Below the pieces are notes generated by a model. That model was not told the origin of the DNA. It did not search any database and saw only the letters and a list, made by a program, of their open reading frames with translations. This document shows, one piece after another, positions 45,411 to 55,151 of a stretch of DNA of 64,000 bases (its first letter is position 1; each line of letters starts with the position of its first letter). The translations under genes were made by a program, and so were the position numbers. Source of the stretch: Psychrosphaera haliotis (GTDB lineage: Bacteria > Pseudomonadota > Gammaproteobacteria > Enterobacterales > Alteromonadaceae); the NCBI RefSeq assembly GCF_039523615.1, contig NZ_BAAAFQ010000010.1:62001-126000 (forward strand). The letters run 5' to 3'.

Positions 45411-46356
45411 CTTTTACCTTACATGGTGTTTCACCAATATACTCTCCGTCGGCCTCTATCTCTAGACCAGCCGTGGTAATTTCTGCTTCATCTTCTTTTT
45501 GCATCTTGTCATGAAAAACACCTTTAGAAGATAAATGCCTACCTTTTGTTAATTTAAGCAACAACATCACTTTAGGAATAACCGACAACTTTGGCGCTCG
45601 AATAACCGTTAAAGACTCAGTTCGACCATCTTGATTAGGTGCAATTGGCAACCCACCACCAAAGTACTGGCTGTTGGCAAAAGCCGTTATGAGATTTCGA
45701 TATTTTGTGGTTTTTCCTTTAAACACAAGTTCACACTTGGGTTCTTGGTAAAAAGGAATGTGTCGCAGAGCCGCTACTAAATAACTTAGTGACCTAAACA
45801 AAGACTTTTGATGGGCAAGTTGTTTCGCAATCACAGCATCAAAACCTACGCCTAAAACGTTATTAAAATACCGAACTTTATTATCGTAGTGACATTCACC
45901 TAAATACAGTGTTTGCACTTGATTACCCAATACAATATTAATTAGGTCTTGTTGTGAATGACCTTTCTGCTTAGCTTTATTAAACCATTGCTTGGAAAAA
46001 TCATTGCCTGTGCCGGCTGGTAACAACCCAACATTTACTTTATGACTTATATTTTGGTGCAAGTGGGCGTCAACTATACAATTGACCACCACATTGAATG
46101 TGCCATCACCGCCTAATATCACCACGTCGGTATACTCTTTCAAGTGCGCTTTAAAGTAGTACTGATTAGCCGTTAAATTAGCTTCTGTAGGGTATAAGGT
46201 GTAATTAAGCGATCGATGTTTAAGTTCGCTAATTAACAGAGCCAATAGCTTTTGTCTTTTAGCACTTTGAACCGGATTAAATACCACTAAATAGTGAATT
46301 GTTGTGTGAGCTTCAGACTCTATATTTTGTGCTTCAGGCATTTGTACTACTGGCAT
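45379..46356 (-). CDS. Diacylglycerol/lipid kinase family protein (YegS-like)
   Basis: A 325-residue soluble lipid kinase. It has the DAGK catalytic motif VVILGGDGTFN (about residues 76-86) and the second family motif LLPAGTGNDFSKQW, and the rest matches the two-domain YegS/DgkB fold, including a C-terminal beta domain. It would phosphorylate diacylglycerol or another lipid; the substrate is not fixed. It lies 9 bases after the FapA-type gene on the same strand, so they may be co-transcribed. Confidence 0.9.
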   Translation of the reverse strand: MPVVQMPEAQNIESEAHTTIHYLVVFNPVQSAKRQKLLALLISELKHRSLNYTLYPTEANLTANQYYFKAHLKEYTDVVILGGDGTFNVVVNCIVDAHLHQNISHKVNVGLLPAGTGNDFSKQWFNKAKQKGHSQQDLINIVLGNQVQTLYLGECHYDNKVRYFNNVLGVGFDAVIAKQLAHQKSLFRSLSYLVAALRHIPFYQEPKCELVFKGKTTKYRNLITAFANSQYFGGGLPIAPNQDGRTESLTVIRAPKLSVIPKVMLLLKLTKGRHLSSKGVFHDKMQKEDEAEITTAGLEIEADGEYIGETPCKVKVSSHTINLKV

Positions 46357-46365
46357 TTAGAGGCG

Positions 46366-48012
46366 TTATTTAGGTTCAATTTCAATTTGTTGCTCATTAA
46401 GACGAATAATTGATGGGCCGCGCTGACGGTCATTCACTTTGTTTTTACCGCCAAATTCAACAACCGTTCCGGCGTATAAGGTATGGTTTACATGAATTTC
46501 AATCACATCCATGTAATCTCGACGACGCTGAATAATTCTTTTTCGTTGGTAACTGAGCTTGTCCGCTAGTTTTGATGTTTTGGCAATTTTGCGTTTGAGA
46601 TCATGCTTTTGCTCTTCAGACATCAGCATCTTTAGTTTGTCTTTAAGCGTTTCTTGCTCTTCCATAATAGGTTGGAGCTTTTCCCAAATTTGATTTTCTT
46701 TTTGCTTAAATACCTTAAAAGTACGATTCATTGAAATTTTTGTATCGGCACCCGCTGGAGCGCCCATATGACCAACTTCAATACCTTTGCTCACTTCAAT
46801 GTTACCGCCAATTAACTTACCGTTAGCTTTAATGCCTTGGCCAACTCTTAGCGACGCTGCAATTAAGTTACAGTGCGATAGTTGTTTATGCACAAATACA
46901 TCTCGCTTTGAGCGAATATCAATTTGATTAGCAAACGCTATGTTTACTCGGTTTCCTGCCTCTAAAAGACAATTGTATTGACGGCCTTCTACTTCAGGCT
47001 CTAGTAGTTTTCCAGACGCTCCGGCGATAACCGTAATTTCACCTTGGCAACGTATTGAGGCTGACTCGACAAAACCTCCAACCACTACGTCACCCGTTGC
47101 TACCACTCGCATGTCGGGTGATACATCTCCGCTAATGATCACAGTACCATTAAATTTAATATGGCCTTGCTTAGGCGTAAGCTCGCTGACGGTATATACA
47201 TTATCCACTTCCATACGGTCGTCTATGACTCGCGCTAACCCTTCGCGACTCGCCACTAAAACATTTGGATCTGAATCATCAACAATAGTGCCTTGTGATA
47301 ATTCTAAGTCTGCATCTTTTCCTGGGGTAGGAGGCAAATCATCACCTAAAACATTACGACCAGGCTTGCCGTCCGTTGGTGGGATCTTTTGATAAATTTT
47401 TTGACCGGGTTTTACCGTTTCAATATCGCCCAAATCTCTAAGGTCGACTTTTCCGCCTTCTTTTTCTGCTGGTTTTCTCAGCTTGTCAGAAAACAACTCA
47501 ATAAGAGGTTTAAATCTCGCATTTTTTCCATGTTTAGGATCAAGACCAAAAGCAATGTCACCCTCAAAGATTTCACCCGGCGCGGCATCAAATCCCTTTT
47601 CTAATAGCTTCTCAATTTTTGAACGTTTGAGCCCAAATCGAACGCCTTGGGCTTTGCAGGTATCTTTTACATCGTCTAATGAAGGCATTTCGCCGCCATA
47701 AGCACTGACAATTTTCAGTTTTGCAGTCATTTTGTCAGGACTAATCGTCACTAACAGCTCTGCGTCCCTAATTTCGGCAATTTGATGGCCAATGTCTGCC
47801 GTCTCGTATTCGCCTTTCTCTATATTTTCAATTTTTTCGTTAGCAAGCTCGGTAAAATTAATAACTTCTTCAGTCAACAAGTAAGCATCATAAACAGCCG
47901 ACTCTGAAAAAGCGTCCATTACGTCTTTTTCGCGGACAGCCTTAGTCTCTCTGTCACAATGGAGAGAGATAAACGTGTCTTTGCCTTCCTGCGAAAATTT
48001 AAAGTTACTCAC
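46366..48012 (-). CDS. FapA/DUF342 family protein
   Basis: A 548-residue protein of the DUF342/FapA family, polymer-like proteins with a right-handed parallel beta-helix. The N-terminal part is flexible and contains a conserved region with ARFKPLIELFSDK; the beta-helix region shows ISGDVSPDMRVVATGDVVVGGFVESASIRCQGEITV; a coiled coil follows (about residues 430-490). The start chosen is GTG at 48012 with AGGAAG upstream, giving VSNFKFSQEGKDTF. An ORF extension upstream to 48201 would overlap the start of the divergent gene and has no ribosome binding site. Function unknown; related proteins affect cell shape and polysaccharide production. Confidence 0.85.
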   Translation of the reverse strand: MSNFKFSQEGKDTFISLHCDRETKAVREKDVMDAFSESAVYDAYLLTEEVINFTELANEKIENIEKGEYETADIGHQIAEIRDAELLVTISPDKMTAKLKIVSAYGGEMPSLDDVKDTCKAQGVRFGLKRSKIEKLLEKGFDAAPGEIFEGDIAFGLDPKHGKNARFKPLIELFSDKLRKPAEKEGGKVDLRDLGDIETVKPGQKIYQKIPPTDGKPGRNVLGDDLPPTPGKDADLELSQGTIVDDSDPNVLVASREGLARVIDDRMEVDNVYTVSELTPKQGHIKFNGTVIISGDVSPDMRVVATGDVVVGGFVESASIRCQGEITVIAGASGKLLEPEVEGRQYNCLLEAGNRVNIAFANQIDIRSKRDVFVHKQLSHCNLIAASLRVGQGIKANGKLIGGNIEVSKGIEVGHMGAPAGADTKISMNRTFKVFKQKENQIWEKLQPIMEEQETLKDKLKMLMSEEQKHDLKRKIAKTSKLADKLSYQRKRIIQRRRDYMDVIEIHVNHTLYAGTVVEFGGKNKVNDRQRGPSIIRLNEQQIEIEPK

Positions 48013-48163
48013 AATACTTCCTATTACTGCTGAAATACATTTTGTTGCCGAATTTGATTGTACCCAAGTTTCGTGCCGAAATGCATTATCTTTTATACTA
48101 ATTTTGTGGATTATTTGAACATTTGCAGTCCATAATAAGGTATTGAAACAAGGAGCTTTTACA

Positions 48164-50935
48164 ATGTTGAAATTTATATCGGCCACAATACTCATTTTCA
48201 TTAGCTTTGTTGTGTTTTCTCATGCAGAACATGACAAGCCTCGATATGTTGCAAATAATGGCGTAGACCAAGGGCGATGCGATAAAGCAGACACACCATG
48301 CAAGACAATTGGGTTTGCAGCAGCTCAATCTAACAAGGGCGATATTGTTTATGTGTCTTCCGGGGAGTACTTTATTGAAGACGTTTCCGATATTTTTTAT
48401 TTAACCGGCTCATTGATTAAAGTTAAAGGCGGCTTTTCTCAGCAGGACAAATTTAAAGTGCAAAGCGCTAAAAACAATCCAACATTAATTCACGGCATCC
48501 CCGCTGAGTATCACCAAACTTTGGTGAGTAAAGGTTTTAAACCACAATCCGATTTAAAAGCGATGTCTGCAGAGCAGCAAGCAGAACTAAAAGAGAAAAT
48601 TTCTGCCGTAAAAGCCCTTAGCCAACAACAAAAAAATGTTCAATGTATGGACGGTATGGCGGGCAGTTATGCCTGCAACAATATGGACTTAGTTTCACAC
48701 GTTCCACTTGAAAACATGAGTTCAAAACCACCTTCTGGTAACGACGTTTGGGGTCACGTAGATTTAAATACGAATACTGAATACGCCTTAATGGGCATTA
48801 GAAACGGCACCGCTGTTTTTAATTTATCAAATCCGTCTAATCCAGTTGAAGTAGGCACGGTTCGTGGCTTAAATGCATCGTGGCGCGATATAAAAGTTTA
48901 TCAGTACTATGATGACACGGCTAAACGTTGGTTTGCCTACGCTTATGTCTCTACCGATGGTGCGGATGATGGCATCACAATCATTGATTTAAACGACTTA
49001 CCAAACTCAGTTTCACTCGTTAAAAAAGATTACACGGACGACAGTGCACATAATGTTTATATATCAAATGTTGATTACTCAACTGGCGTAGCAGTAAATA
49101 ATTACGTTCCTAAACTGCATGTTATGGGCTCAAATAATTACGGTGGCGCACATCGTAGCTATAGCTTAAGCAACCCAGAGTCGCTGTCAGCAGCTTATGT
49201 TCCTTTTGACAAAAGCCGAAGTGACTACACTCATGACGGCGCTTCCATGGTAGTGACCGATAGTCGAGTTCAAGATCAGTGTAATCGCTCTGGTGCATTC
49301 TGTGATGTGTTCATCGACTTCAACGAAAACCAACTTCGCCTTTGGGATCAAACAGATCCAGCTGCAACAACAGAACTTGCTTCAGCTAGCTATCAAGGTG
49401 CACAGTACGTGCATTCTGGATGGTGGAGTGAAGACAAAAAATTCGTATTTTTACATGATGAGCAAGACGAACTGTATAACGGTATTGATACAACCTTGTA
49501 TGTTTTTGATGTACGCAATTTAAACCTACCTGTTTTGAGTGGTAAGTGGATTGGCAGCACGCCAACCATAGATCACAATGGTTACGTTAGAGGTAATAGA
49601 TACTACATGTCTAACTATGAAAAAGGCGTCACGGTATTAGATATTACGTCTCCGTCGAACCCTATTGAAATAGGCAACTTTGATACCTTTCCTGTGAGTA
49701 ACAATACGAGCTTTAATGGTGCTTGGGGCGTTTATCCATTTTTACCAAGTGGCCTTATATTAGTGAGTGATATCAATTCTGGTTTATATGTATTACAAGA
49801 CAAGACCCGCACGGTAGACGAAGGTCAGTTACAGTTTACTCAGTCTTCATACACTACCGACGAAGGTGAAACCGTTACATTTAATGTTGAACGGGTAAAT
49901 GGCTCCACTGGTGAAGTGAGTGTTCAGTTTAAAACTTTGCAACTTTCAGCGAACAGCGACGACTTTACTACAACAACGGGAACATTAACTTGGGCCGATG
50001 GCGATACCACAACTAAAACAATTGACGTATTAACGACTTTAGATACAGACGATACTGAGTTTTCTGAAATATTTAGTACCATGTTGTTTAACGTACAAGG
50101 CGGTGCAACATTAGGGCAATACAAGTCTGCGCAAGCGGTGATCAACGGCTTAATTGACTATGGTAATGTGTCCTTTTCTAAACCAGAATTCACCATTTAT
50201 GAAGGTGTTAACAGCACAAATGGTCAGTCTTTAATAAACATAGATCTAATTAGAAGTATTTCTGATGAAGGCGCTTTGTCAGTAACTGTTGGGGTAGACA
50301 GCAGTACGCCTGTGAATGCTCGAGATGACATCACGATAACAAGTGACACTGTGCAATGGGCGGATGGCGAGCAAGGAGCTAAAAGTATTACCGTTGCGAT
50401 TAACAACGATACGCTTGAAGAAGCGCTTGAACAAATCACACTGACGTTAACCTCAAGCACGCCGTCAAATGCTTTTGTAAGTGCAACCACCGTTTTAAAC
50501 CTATACGATGATGACTCTAATACTGCACCATCGTTTTCAATGGCCAGCGACACATTTACCATTGGCACCAATTACGACTTAAGCCAGGTAGTTTCTGATA
50601 TTACCGATGAAGCTTTAGACTTACTTACCTATGAGTGGCAAGTGCTGTCTGCTGCAAATGGCGAAACCCTAACAAATGAAAATACTTTAGACGCTGTATT
50701 CACAGCAAGTAATGCAGGCACCTACGATGTAAGTTTAACCATCACAGACGTATTTGGCGTGTCTACGCAGCAGCAAGTAGTTTTAACCGTGGCAGAACCA
50801 GCAGGTCAAGACGACTTAGGCAATGACTCAAACGAAAGCTCAAGCGGTGGCTCAAGTATGTCTCTAAATTGGCTGTATTTAAGCCTGTTATTGATATTTA
50901 CTCGCAGAACAAGAAACTATTTGCTTAAACATTAA
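48164..50935 (+). CDS. Choice-of-anchor B family surface protein with Calx-beta domains and GlyGly-CTERM tail
   Basis: A 923-residue secreted protein. The ATG at 48164 has AGGAG 8 bases upstream and begins a good signal peptide ending SHA. An N-terminal segment (ANNGVDQGRCDKADTPCKTI) resembles the start of parallel beta-helix proteins. The main domain has repeats of the choice-of-anchor B type (VFNLSNPSNPVEVG, VLDITSPSNPIEIG). Two Calx-beta-like domains and a PKD/Ig-like domain follow. The C-terminus is a GlyGly-CTERM sorting tail: an SSSGGSS linker, a hydrophobic helix and a basic end (FTRRTRNYLLKH). It is expected to be cut by a rhombosortase and exported by type II secretion; that enzyme is not in this window. 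Confidence 0.88.
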   Translation: MLKFISATILIFISFVVFSHAEHDKPRYVANNGVDQGRCDKADTPCKTIGFAAAQSNKGDIVYVSSGEYFIEDVSDIFYLTGSLIKVKGGFSQQDKFKVQSAKNNPTLIHGIPAEYHQTLVSKGFKPQSDLKAMSAEQQAELKEKISAVKALSQQQKNVQCMDGMAGSYACNNMDLVSHVPLENMSSKPPSGNDVWGHVDLNTNTEYALMGIRNGTAVFNLSNPSNPVEVGTVRGLNASWRDIKVYQYYDDTAKRWFAYAYVSTDGADDGITIIDLNDLPNSVSLVKKDYTDDSAHNVYISNVDYSTGVAVNNYVPKLHVMGSNNYGGAHRSYSLSNPESLSAAYVPFDKSRSDYTHDGASMVVTDSRVQDQCNRSGAFCDVFIDFNENQLRLWDQTDPAATTELASASYQGAQYVHSGWWSEDKKFVFLHDEQDELYNGIDTTLYVFDVRNLNLPVLSGKWIGSTPTIDHNGYVRGNRYYMSNYEKGVTVLDITSPSNPIEIGNFDTFPVSNNTSFNGAWGVYPFLPSGLILVSDINSGLYVLQDKTRTVDEGQLQFTQSSYTTDEGETVTFNVERVNGSTGEVSVQFKTLQLSANSDDFTTTTGTLTWADGDTTTKTIDVLTTLDTDDTEFSEIFSTMLFNVQGGATLGQYKSAQAVINGLIDYGNVSFSKPEFTIYEGVNSTNGQSLINIDLIRSISDEGALSVTVGVDSSTPVNARDDITITSDTVQWADGEQGAKSITVAINNDTLEEALEQITLTLTSSTPSNAFVSATTVLNLYDDDSNTAPSFSMASDTFTIGTNYDLSQVVSDITDEALDLLTYEWQVLSAANGETLTNENTLDAVFTASNAGTYDVSLTITDVFGVSTQQQVVLTVAEPAGQDDLGNDSNESSSGGSSMSLNWLYLSLLLIFTRRTRNYLLKH

Positions 50936-51010
50936 GCAATCAATAACATTGAGGTAAATCAGGGAGTGACAAGCAATTTAACTTTGCTTATACTTCCTGA
51001 GCTTCATTAA

Positions 51011-51087
51011 GCCCCCTTAGCTCAGTTGGTTAGAGCATCCGACTCATAATCGGCAGGTCCCCTGTTCAAGTCAGGGAGGGGGCACCA
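51011..51087 (+). tRNA. tRNA with CAT anticodon, probably tRNA-Ile2
   Basis: A 77-base cloverleaf, with CCA encoded. The acceptor arm is GCCCCCT/AGGGGGC, the D-arm contains AGCTCAGTTGG, the anticodon loop is CTCATAA and the T-arm is CCCTG TTCAAGT CAGGG. CAT is shared by tRNA-Met and lysidine-modified tRNA-Ile2. The acceptor start and TTCAAGT loop match E. coli ileX more than elongator Met, and C4-G69 and C5-G68, favoured by TilS, are present, so tRNA-Ile2 is preferred. No terminator hairpin was seen directly after it. Confidence 0.85.
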
Positions 51088-51237
51088 TTTTAAAAGACTC
51101 TTCCGGTAAGTATCTACTTACAAAAATATTCGCAACGCCCTTCAGAACTAAAATTACCGATATGCATGACTTGGAACCATACTGATATTGTATTGATATG
51201 CTTCAATGTGTGACCCGCTGCGTTTTTGAAATAAAGC

Positions 51238-52605
51238 CTATTGATTGCTTTCAGCAGCAAACGTTGTTTTAAAGTACTTGTGCTCAATATCCTTTAATCT
51301 TGCTGGATCATTGAGTACGTCACCTAAGGTATTTATCAAAAAATCGTAGTTGGTATAGTCACTTTCAACGGTAAGTAGCTTACGGATCCAACTCCACATC
51401 TTCTCTTTTCCGATCTCGCGTTCCAACATTATCCAGTTTATAGAGCCAAAGGTGTAAACATACAAATTCCGATTTCCATAGTCGGCCGAGGTGTTGATTT
51501 CACTGATTGGCGTCAGCTTTACGTTTGCTAATTCTGTTAGTTTTTTCGCTATGATCGCTTGGTAGGCGTCTTCTCCAATTAAATCCTCTGTTACTTTCAG
51601 TGATAGATATTCTGAAAACGATTCGGATATCATATCGCCTAGCTCAGAATTGAATTTTCTATAGGTACCAAAGTAGTAGTGCGCGAATTCATGGGCGAAA
51701 AATGGTTTAAACCAGTCGGTTGTTTTGTCATTGATAAGGTCTGCTAAGCCATTTTCCATATGAGCTATATAGACGATGGAAGGGTAGGCAACAAAAAGCC
51801 AACCGTTCTTTTTAGACGTGGGTGTTGTGTGGATAAAAACGATCTTTTCACCGTAAGGGAGGTTTAGCTTTTTTTGGTAATAGCGTTCGAATGAGGCGCT
51901 TACTTTTCCAAATTTTGTCATTTGGTTGGGGGACAGCCTTGAGTTTAAAAAGTAGCTTCCATTGCGTTGCGCAATATCAAAATCACCAGCAAATAACATT
52001 AATTGCTGAGCTTTGTTGCTGCTAAAAGTTCCAGACGTACCTTTAACAGGTGCACTTCCGTTTACGTGGATTGACTGGCAGTCTGCACATTTTACTTCGA
52101 TGTCATATACTAAAGAGTCAAACCTAATATCTTTATCAATATCGTATAATACCGGATACCAGGCAGCTTGCATTCCATCCGCCCTTACTGTTTTGCCGTT
52201 AAAGGCGATATTTCCTTTCCAGTCTCCGTAGTCGCTCGCTTTTGTCATGTCTGATATGACTGGAAACTTTCCCGTATATTTAAATGTTAGGGAAGAGGGT
52301 AAAAATTTTCCTTTACCTGTTTTGTCAGGCAGGTAATACCCAAAGCTTTCATACGAATATTCATTGTTGTAGTCTTTTTGATAACTGTAATTAAAGCCAT
52401 CGTCTTTATCTCTGAAGTACTGGATATTTAACCCTGAATTAATAAAAATATAGTAGTTTTTTATTTTGGGGATGTTGCTCAGTGTGAAGTTTGCGTCGAT
52501 TGTTCCGTGTGTCACGGATAGAGTTAACGTGCCTGATAGCTTTGGGGGTTTGGCTGATACTATCGTGGAAAAGAGTGCAAATATAAACAGTATGGCGTAT
52601 TTCAT
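51238..52605 (-). CDS. Secreted M1-like zinc metallopeptidase
   Basis: A 455-residue protein with a signal peptide (residues 1-18, ending VSA). The gluzincin active site is complete: HEFAH (305-309), then 18 residues, then Glu328, matching the HEXXH-X18-E spacing of family M1. An N-terminal beta domain (about 20-190) with a CADC cysteine pair precedes the catalytic half. It is shorter than full M1 aminopeptidases, lacking the long C-terminal helical domain. It is monocistronic. It could cleave peptides in the periplasm or outside the cell; its specificity is unknown. Confidence 0.85.
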   Translation of the reverse strand: MKYAILFIFALFSTIVSAKPPKLSGTLTLSVTHGTIDANFTLSNIPKIKNYYIFINSGLNIQYFRDKDDGFNYSYQKDYNNEYSYESFGYYLPDKTGKGKFLPSSLTFKYTGKFPVISDMTKASDYGDWKGNIAFNGKTVRADGMQAAWYPVLYDIDKDIRFDSLVYDIEVKCADCQSIHVNGSAPVKGTSGTFSSNKAQQLMLFAGDFDIAQRNGSYFLNSRLSPNQMTKFGKVSASFERYYQKKLNLPYGEKIVFIHTTPTSKKNGWLFVAYPSIVYIAHMENGLADLINDKTTDWFKPFFAHEFAHYYFGTYRKFNSELGDMISESFSEYLSLKVTEDLIGEDAYQAIIAKKLTELANVKLTPISEINTSADYGNRNLYVYTFGSINWIMLEREIGKEKMWSWIRKLLTVESDYTNYDFLINTLGDVLNDPARLKDIEHKYFKTTFAAESNQ

Positions 52606-52700
52606 AAACGTCCTTGCTTTGACTAATTGTCCTTACAATACATCAATGTATCGTTAAATGTAATCAGAGCCGACGATAACAGCCAGCTCAGTTAGGGGCG

Positions 52701-52856
52701 CTATTTACCGTGTTTCTTTTTGGTTCCGACAACACGTCGTGCAATCGCTAACAAGTTCGGTGAAATGTCTTTGGCACCGTCTTTTATAAGTTTGCTTACG
52801 TCGCTTGATGCAAATAATGCTGTTGGCGCTGAATCCGTTTTGATACATTGATACAT
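52701..52856 (-). CDS. Possible 51-residue small basic protein
   Basis: A 51-codon frame starting at ATG 52856 encodes MYQCIKTDSAPTALFASSDV and ends VVGTKKKHGK. The residue mix and basic tail look natural for a real protein, and the helix ISPNLLAIARRVV suggests nucleic acid or membrane contact. No convincing ribosome binding site is seen, so it could also be the end of a truncated gene. It fills the 338-base gap before the PEP-CTERM gene. No family is recognised. Confidence 0.4.
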   Translation of the reverse strand: MYQCIKTDSAPTALFASSDVSKLIKDGAKDISPNLLAIARRVVGTKKKHGK

Positions 52857-52943
52857 GTGTTATGCCAAGTCCGTTTACGGTAATATACGGGCGTGCTGCG
52901 TATGCAAAAAATCAATAAAATAACGAAGGTCTCATAAAAATTC

Positions 52944-53504
52944 ATGAAAATTAATATATTGAACATTGTCTTGGTAACTCTAACTCTTGGGTTAACCAAC
53001 GTGTCTCAAGCAGATGTCATCCCATTAGAGGACTGGTGGTTGCAGGCTGATAATGCTGGCGGATTGCGCCAAAATATCGATTCGCCAGATATGTATTTTG
53101 CGGTAGCCCAAACGCCGTTATGGTTACCATACATGAATTATGAAATTATGGAGGGTTATCACTGGGCAACCTATGCCGAAGCATCATCCATGTTAACGTC
53201 AAATTCCCTCTCTACACGTGTACATACCTATTTTAATCAAGAAGGTTGGTCTGGGTATTATTTTCAAGGCGTTAATCGTTATTTTTTCCGATACGCCGAT
53301 AGCAATATTAATGGCAAATACAAACATGCTGGTAACTATGTAAACCACAATGACACACTTTCGAACTTCAACCAAAGTAACTTTGCTGGTCTGATATTGA
53401 TTAAAGATGAGTTTGTTGAGCCGGTTTCGGAGCCAGCTACTATCGCGGTATTTGCATTAGGGTTGGTTGGTTTGGTAATACGAAGACGCAGAGCACGCAC
53501 ATAA
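52944..53504 (+). CDS. PEP-CTERM sorting domain protein
   Basis: A 186-residue exported protein with a signal peptide (about 23 residues, ending SQA) and a C-terminal sorting signal: VSEPATIAVFALGLVGLVIRRRRART, with the SEP motif, hydrophobic helix and Arg-rich end. The middle is rich in aromatic residues and Asn, with no known domain. It is one of four PEP-CTERM proteins here. No convincing sigma-54 promoter was found upstream, so control by PrsR cannot be shown. No exosortase gene is nearby. Confidence 0.88.
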   Translation: MKINILNIVLVTLTLGLTNVSQADVIPLEDWWLQADNAGGLRQNIDSPDMYFAVAQTPLWLPYMNYEIMEGYHWATYAEASSMLTSNSLSTRVHTYFNQEGWSGYYFQGVNRYFFRYADSNINGKYKHAGNYVNHNDTLSNFNQSNFAGLILIKDEFVEPVSEPATIAVFALGLVGLVIRRRRART

Positions 53505-53559
53505 CCAAATACGAGAATGCTCTGCCAAAATTACTGATGATTGCGGTTTATGTGACCGC

Positions 53560-54837
53560 TTATCTATCCAGTCGCCACGTTGGACGTTCAAGCTTGATGT
53601 CTTTACCAACCGCTTTGATGATCAGAGGCACTAGGCGTTCTTGATCTGGGCCAACGAGTGAGAAAACATGGCCATTGATGTCGTTTCGACTAATGACATT
53701 TTGCTCTTCAGGCGCCGAGCTAAAGTTAGACTTGTTCTCATCAACAATTTGCTTAGACAACGTTTGTTGCATTTCTTTGGTCGCCATCGCTTTTTTCGTA
53801 GCTAGCTTATTAGTTTTGGTTCTTGCTGTACGACCTACTCTGTGAAGATAGTCGTTATTGTTAACTGGTAAATCGAAGTTAACCACATAATACAAGTCGT
53901 CAATATCGATACCACGCGAAACAATGTCGGTTGCCACTAGGTAGTTAAACTCGCCTGTTTTAAAACCTTCTAGTCGTTGCTGACGCTTTTTCTGTGAAAT
54001 ATCGTTATGGATACCCGTTGTTACAAAACCTTGCTCATTAAGTAACTTATTGAGGTAATTCACTTCGTGTTTGCTATGAGCAAAAATCAATACGCGCGCG
54101 CTGTCTAGGCGTTTTAACAAGGCATATAAATGCTCGTGTTTCTCTTCACGACGTACGCGATACATAGTATGAACAATCTGATCGAGAGCAGGTTGAATGT
54201 CACCGCCTTTAATCAGTTTCACGCGATTTTGGTACTCTTTACTAAATTTGTTAAGTGCTTTTGAATCCGTAGCCGAAAACAGAACTTTTTGCGCCTTAGC
54301 AGGCATTAACGCCATCATATGTTTAAGTTCGCTATGAATGCCCATGCTAACTAAACGGTCTGCTTCATCCATTACAAAAAACTGAATTTTTTCAAGTGAT
54401 ATGGTTTTGGCTTTTAGCATGTCCATTAAGCGTTTTGGTGTTGCGACTAAAATGTCGGTTCCGCGCTTAAAACGATTAGCTTGCGATTGCATTCTAACGC
54501 CGCCAAAAATACTAATAGTACGAAGGCCAAGATCTTTACCATATAAGCCAATCGACTCTTCTACTTGCAAGGCCAGCTCACGAGTTGGCACCAAGAACAA
54601 TGCTCGGATAGGTCTGACTTGCTCTGCGCTGTAATCAACCTGACTTAACTCTTGTAAAATCGGCAATAAATAAGCCGCCGTTTTGCCCGTTCCTGTTGGT
54701 GCAATCGCATAGGTGTCTGTACCTGATAGAACAGCGCCAATAGCTTTTTCTTGGATATAAGTAGGCTTACTATACCCTAGTGTTTTAGTGTTTTTTTGAA
54801 GGGTTTTGTTAAGTCCGAGTTTTGCGAAAGATGCCAT
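53560..54837 (-). CDS. DEAD-box RNA helicase
   Basis: A 425-residue ATP-dependent RNA helicase. Motifs in order: Q-motif (GYSKPTYIQEKAI), Walker A APTGTGKT, PTRELA, VMDEADRLV, SAT in FSATDSK, and the C-terminal HRVGRTAR. The ATG at 54837, with GAG upstream, is the likely start; the ORF extends 30 codons further to 54927 without motif or ribosome binding site. The C-terminal tail is short, without a specific RNA-binding domain, so the exact subfamily (RhlE/SrmB-like) cannot be fixed. Confidence 0.9.
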   Translation of the reverse strand: MASFAKLGLNKTLQKNTKTLGYSKPTYIQEKAIGAVLSGTDTYAIAPTGTGKTAAYLLPILQELSQVDYSAEQVRPIRALFLVPTRELALQVEESIGLYGKDLGLRTISIFGGVRMQSQANRFKRGTDILVATPKRLMDMLKAKTISLEKIQFFVMDEADRLVSMGIHSELKHMMALMPAKAQKVLFSATDSKALNKFSKEYQNRVKLIKGGDIQPALDQIVHTMYRVRREEKHEHLYALLKRLDSARVLIFAHSKHEVNYLNKLLNEQGFVTTGIHNDISQKKRQQRLEGFKTGEFNYLVATDIVSRGIDIDDLYYVVNFDLPVNNNDYLHRVGRTARTKTNKLATKKAMATKEMQQTLSKQIVDENKSNFSSAPEEQNVISRNDINGHVFSLVGPDQERLVPLIIKAVGKDIKLERPTWRLDR

Positions 54838-55151
54838 GATGCTCAATTGTTGACGAATAATGCTTTTATTATACCTCAAGTCTGCCGATTTGGTGTGCAA
54901 ATTGCGCACGTAAATTTTATGCCCCATGATTTACTTAACCAGACACGCTTGAATAGCGACTGAAACGAAGTTTGTAACGGTACAACTCACTCCCAACCTT
55001 GTTACAAACAAATAACCAACACTTAAACACAATTAAGCGTTAAATTATTGATCTTGTGTTGTTTTTCGGTACTATCACGTCGCTAAAAATGGACTTTTAA
55101 GGCATCTACTTTTGGCTTTTCTTTTTTTTGCCCAGCAACTACGGAGCTAGT

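Noticed and set aside
48013..48201. N-terminal extension of the FapA/DUF342 protein by 63 codons
   Set aside because: It overlaps the start of the divergent GlyGly-CTERM gene and has no ribosome binding site; GTG at 48012 has a good one.
51011..51087. tRNA as an integration site for a downstream island
   Set aside because: No integrase and no repeated tRNA end were found in the following 10 kb.
52879..52892. GG-N10-GC motif before the PEP-CTERM gene at 52944
   Set aside because: The spacing is right but neither half resembles the sigma-54 consensus (ACGGTA and CGGGCG).
54838..54927. 30-codon extension of the DEAD-box helicase
   Set aside because: The added residues lack any helicase motif, and the ATG at 54837 gives the normal start.
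55101..55130. GGC/GC pairs before the PEP-CTERM gene at 55152
   Set aside because: The spacing between the GG and GC elements is 11 or 14, not 10.
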